DNA of 6,532 nucleotides from Nitrosotalea sp. Lineage in GTDB: Archaea > Thermoproteota > Nitrososphaeria > Nitrososphaerales > Nitrosopumilaceae. Made by a program: the position numbers and the translations under genes. The number at the start of each line of letters is the position of its first letter. The first letter of the stretch is position 1. The notes beneath the pieces were generated by a model. It saw nothing but the letters and a program-made list of their open reading frames with translations, ran no database searches and was not told where the DNA came from. This document shows, in pieces, positions 5,707 to 6,532 of this stretch. The DNA lies in the NCBI GenBank assembly GCA_023252335.1, contig JAJPEA010000095.1:1-6532 (forward strand). Direction: 5' to 3'.

Positions 5707-6126
5707 ATGCACAATACCACATCTTTTGTGAAGCTTCACCACATTGGAATCGTAGTTAACAACATACAGCAATCTTTGGGTGAGCTCAAAAACTATCTTA
5801 ATTTTGAGACTATAAGCACAATAATGCCAGTCGGTAGCCAAAAAGTCAATATTTGTCTCTTAAAAATGGGCGAACCATTCTTGGAGTTGATAGAGCCATC
5901 ATCACAAGATTCGGCAATTAGCGAATTTGCAAAGTCTGGAGGTGGGATACATCACTTGTGCTTTGAGGTAAAAAATTTAGAAGCAGAACTAGAGTCACTT
6001 GTAAAAAAAGGTGCAACGATTCTTGTAAACCCTGTAAAAGGTTTTGATGAGCGTCGCATTGCCTTTGTGGATCTTAATACAAAAAATACAAAATGCGGTC
6101 TTGTTGAACTTTTAGAGATAAAATGA
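5707..6126 (+). CDS. VOC (glyoxalase) superfamily protein, methylmalonyl-CoA-epimerase-like
   Basis: This 139-residue protein is one complete vicinal-oxygen-chelate unit of two beta-alpha-beta-beta-beta modules. Candidate metal ligands are His12 in KLHHIGIVV (9-17), Glu60 or Glu63 in LELIEP (59-64), His82 or His83 in GGGIHHLCFEV (78-88) and Glu134 in GLVELLE (131-137). Length and these motifs resemble methylmalonyl-CoA epimerase, which in ammonia-oxidising archaea works in the 3-hydroxypropionate/4-hydroxybutyrate carbon-fixation cycle. However, the acidic residue usually found in the VPE/DQ segment is Ser44 here (VGSQKV, 42-47). The usual GAGG...FLHPKS stretch is replaced by GFDERRIAFVDLNTKN (112-127). 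No mutase genes are adjacent. These features also fit VOC proteins of unknown activity that are often labelled as epimerases. The fold is secure and the substrate is not. It is divergent from mqnE and shares its promoter region. Confidence 0.8.
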   Translation: MHNTTSFVKLHHIGIVVNNIQQSLGELKNYLNFETISTIMPVGSQKVNICLLKMGEPFLELIEPSSQDSAISEFAKSGGGIHHLCFEVKNLEAELESLVKKGATILVNPVKGFDERRIAFVDLNTKNTKCGLVELLEIK

Positions 6127-6174
6127 TTAGAACATTCCACTAGCAATATCAAAATTAGATTTTATGATGTTTTT
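6127..6174 (+). terminator. Possible terminator region of the VOC gene
   Basis: Only 35 bp separate the VOC stop from the convergent stop codon of the surface-protein gene. The first clear plus-strand T-runs are T4 (6160-6163) and T5 (6170-6174), the latter inside the last codons of the opposing gene. Termination here would mean overlapping 3' ends. This is a weak call. Confidence 0.25.
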
Positions 6175-6532
6175 CTTGTTAAAGCAATTACTGCGATAAC
6201 AACTCCTGCTACACCAATACCTATTCCTGCAAGAGCAACCATATACAATACATCCATGGAATCTTTTACTTCTTGAAATGATTGTGCTACTCTAGCATAG
6301 CTCTGAACTGCAGTGTTTGCAGAGTTTTTTGCATCTGTGATATCACTTTCTAGTTGATTGACAACAGTTTGAGACACTTGACCTACTGCTGGATGGAGGT
6401 TGTTTGTGTTCGGCGTGTTATTCATTCCAGTCGTGTTCATACTGGTCATGTTATCAGCCATAGGAGGAAAATAATAATTGTCCTTGGCTTCAACTAGTTG
6501 CATTGGATAAGTGGTAGATGGAATGGTTGTTC
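6162..6532 (-). CDS. C-terminal part of a membrane-anchored surface protein (partial)
   Basis: I do not recognise the family. The reading frame is open to the right edge, so the ATG at 6503 is probably internal: Thr/Pro-rich codons (TTIPSTTYP) precede it without a stop. Numbering from that ATG, the visible part has an aromatic/acidic segment MQLVEAKDNYYFPPM (1-15) and an Asn/Thr/Met-rich linker with three N-glycosylation sequons (Asn18, Asn23, Asn28). A helical segment follows, likely coiled coil (around 44-83). Last come a glycine/valine-rich transmembrane helix (about 85-109) and the short basic tail RKTS. The layout indicates a C-terminally anchored extracellular protein with only the last few residues in the cytoplasm. 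Its N-terminal domains lie beyond the window, so no function can be assigned. It converges on the VOC gene. Confidence 0.65.
   Translation of the reverse strand, partial: TTIPSTTYPMQLVEAKDNYYFPPMADNMTSMNTTGMNNTPNTNNLHPAVGQVSQTVVNQLESDITDAKNSANTAVQSYARVAQSFQEVKDSMDVLYMVALAGIGIGVAGVVIAVIALTRKTS

Noticed and set aside
5952..6152. Minus-strand 66-codon frame overlapping the VOC gene
   Set aside because: It is antisense to the conserved VOC core, and its translation shows no domain.

Overview
The window looks like a piece of a mesophilic, AT-rich thaumarchaeal (Nitrosopumilus-like, ammonia-oxidising archaeon) chromosome. Four things point there: an archaeal-type elongation factor 2 in place of bacterial EF-G; TATA boxes about 25-30 bp before start codons with almost no Shine-Dalgarno sequences (leaderless transcripts); GTG and TTG starts; and a small protein resembling a family expanded in Thaumarchaeota. 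The genus is inference, not demonstrated.

Layout, left to right. Positions 1-73 hold only AT-rich sequence with T-runs. fusA (EF-2) fills 74-2266 on the minus strand. A 243-bp divergent spacer (2267-2509) holds the promoters of fusA and of mqnD (plus strand, 2510-3331). Three plus-strand small genes follow, each with its own TATA-like element: a 92-aa two-helix membrane protein (GTG start), a 75-aa soluble protein (TTG start) and a 153-aa Roadblock-like/DUF6659-like protein. The last of these converges on mqnE (minus strand, 4550-5647) across a T7-G-A7 element that can serve as terminator in both directions. mqnE is divergent from a VOC/glyoxalase-fold gene (5707-6126). Their 59-bp spacer holds a TATA element readable on both strands and a perfect 7-7-7 dyad next to the VOC start codon. 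At the right edge is the C-terminal part of a minus-strand surface protein anchored by one membrane helix.

Biology. mqnD and mqnE are two steps of the futalosine route to menaquinone: radical-SAM aminofutalosine synthase early in the route, and 1,4-dihydroxy-6-naphthoate synthase later. They are about 1.2 kb apart on opposite strands, with no mqnA, mqnB or mqnC in view, so the pathway is not one operon here. EF-2 is a housekeeping translation factor with no visible link to it.

Most noteworthy are the compact mqnE/VOC divergent promoter with its operator-like dyad; a VOC protein that resembles methylmalonyl-CoA epimerase but lacks parts of its active-site signature; and a 10-bp direct repeat at exactly 30-bp spacing upstream of the Roadblock-like gene. 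I see no CRISPR array, transposon, tRNA, rRNA or defence system. No non-coding stretch exceeds 300 bp.
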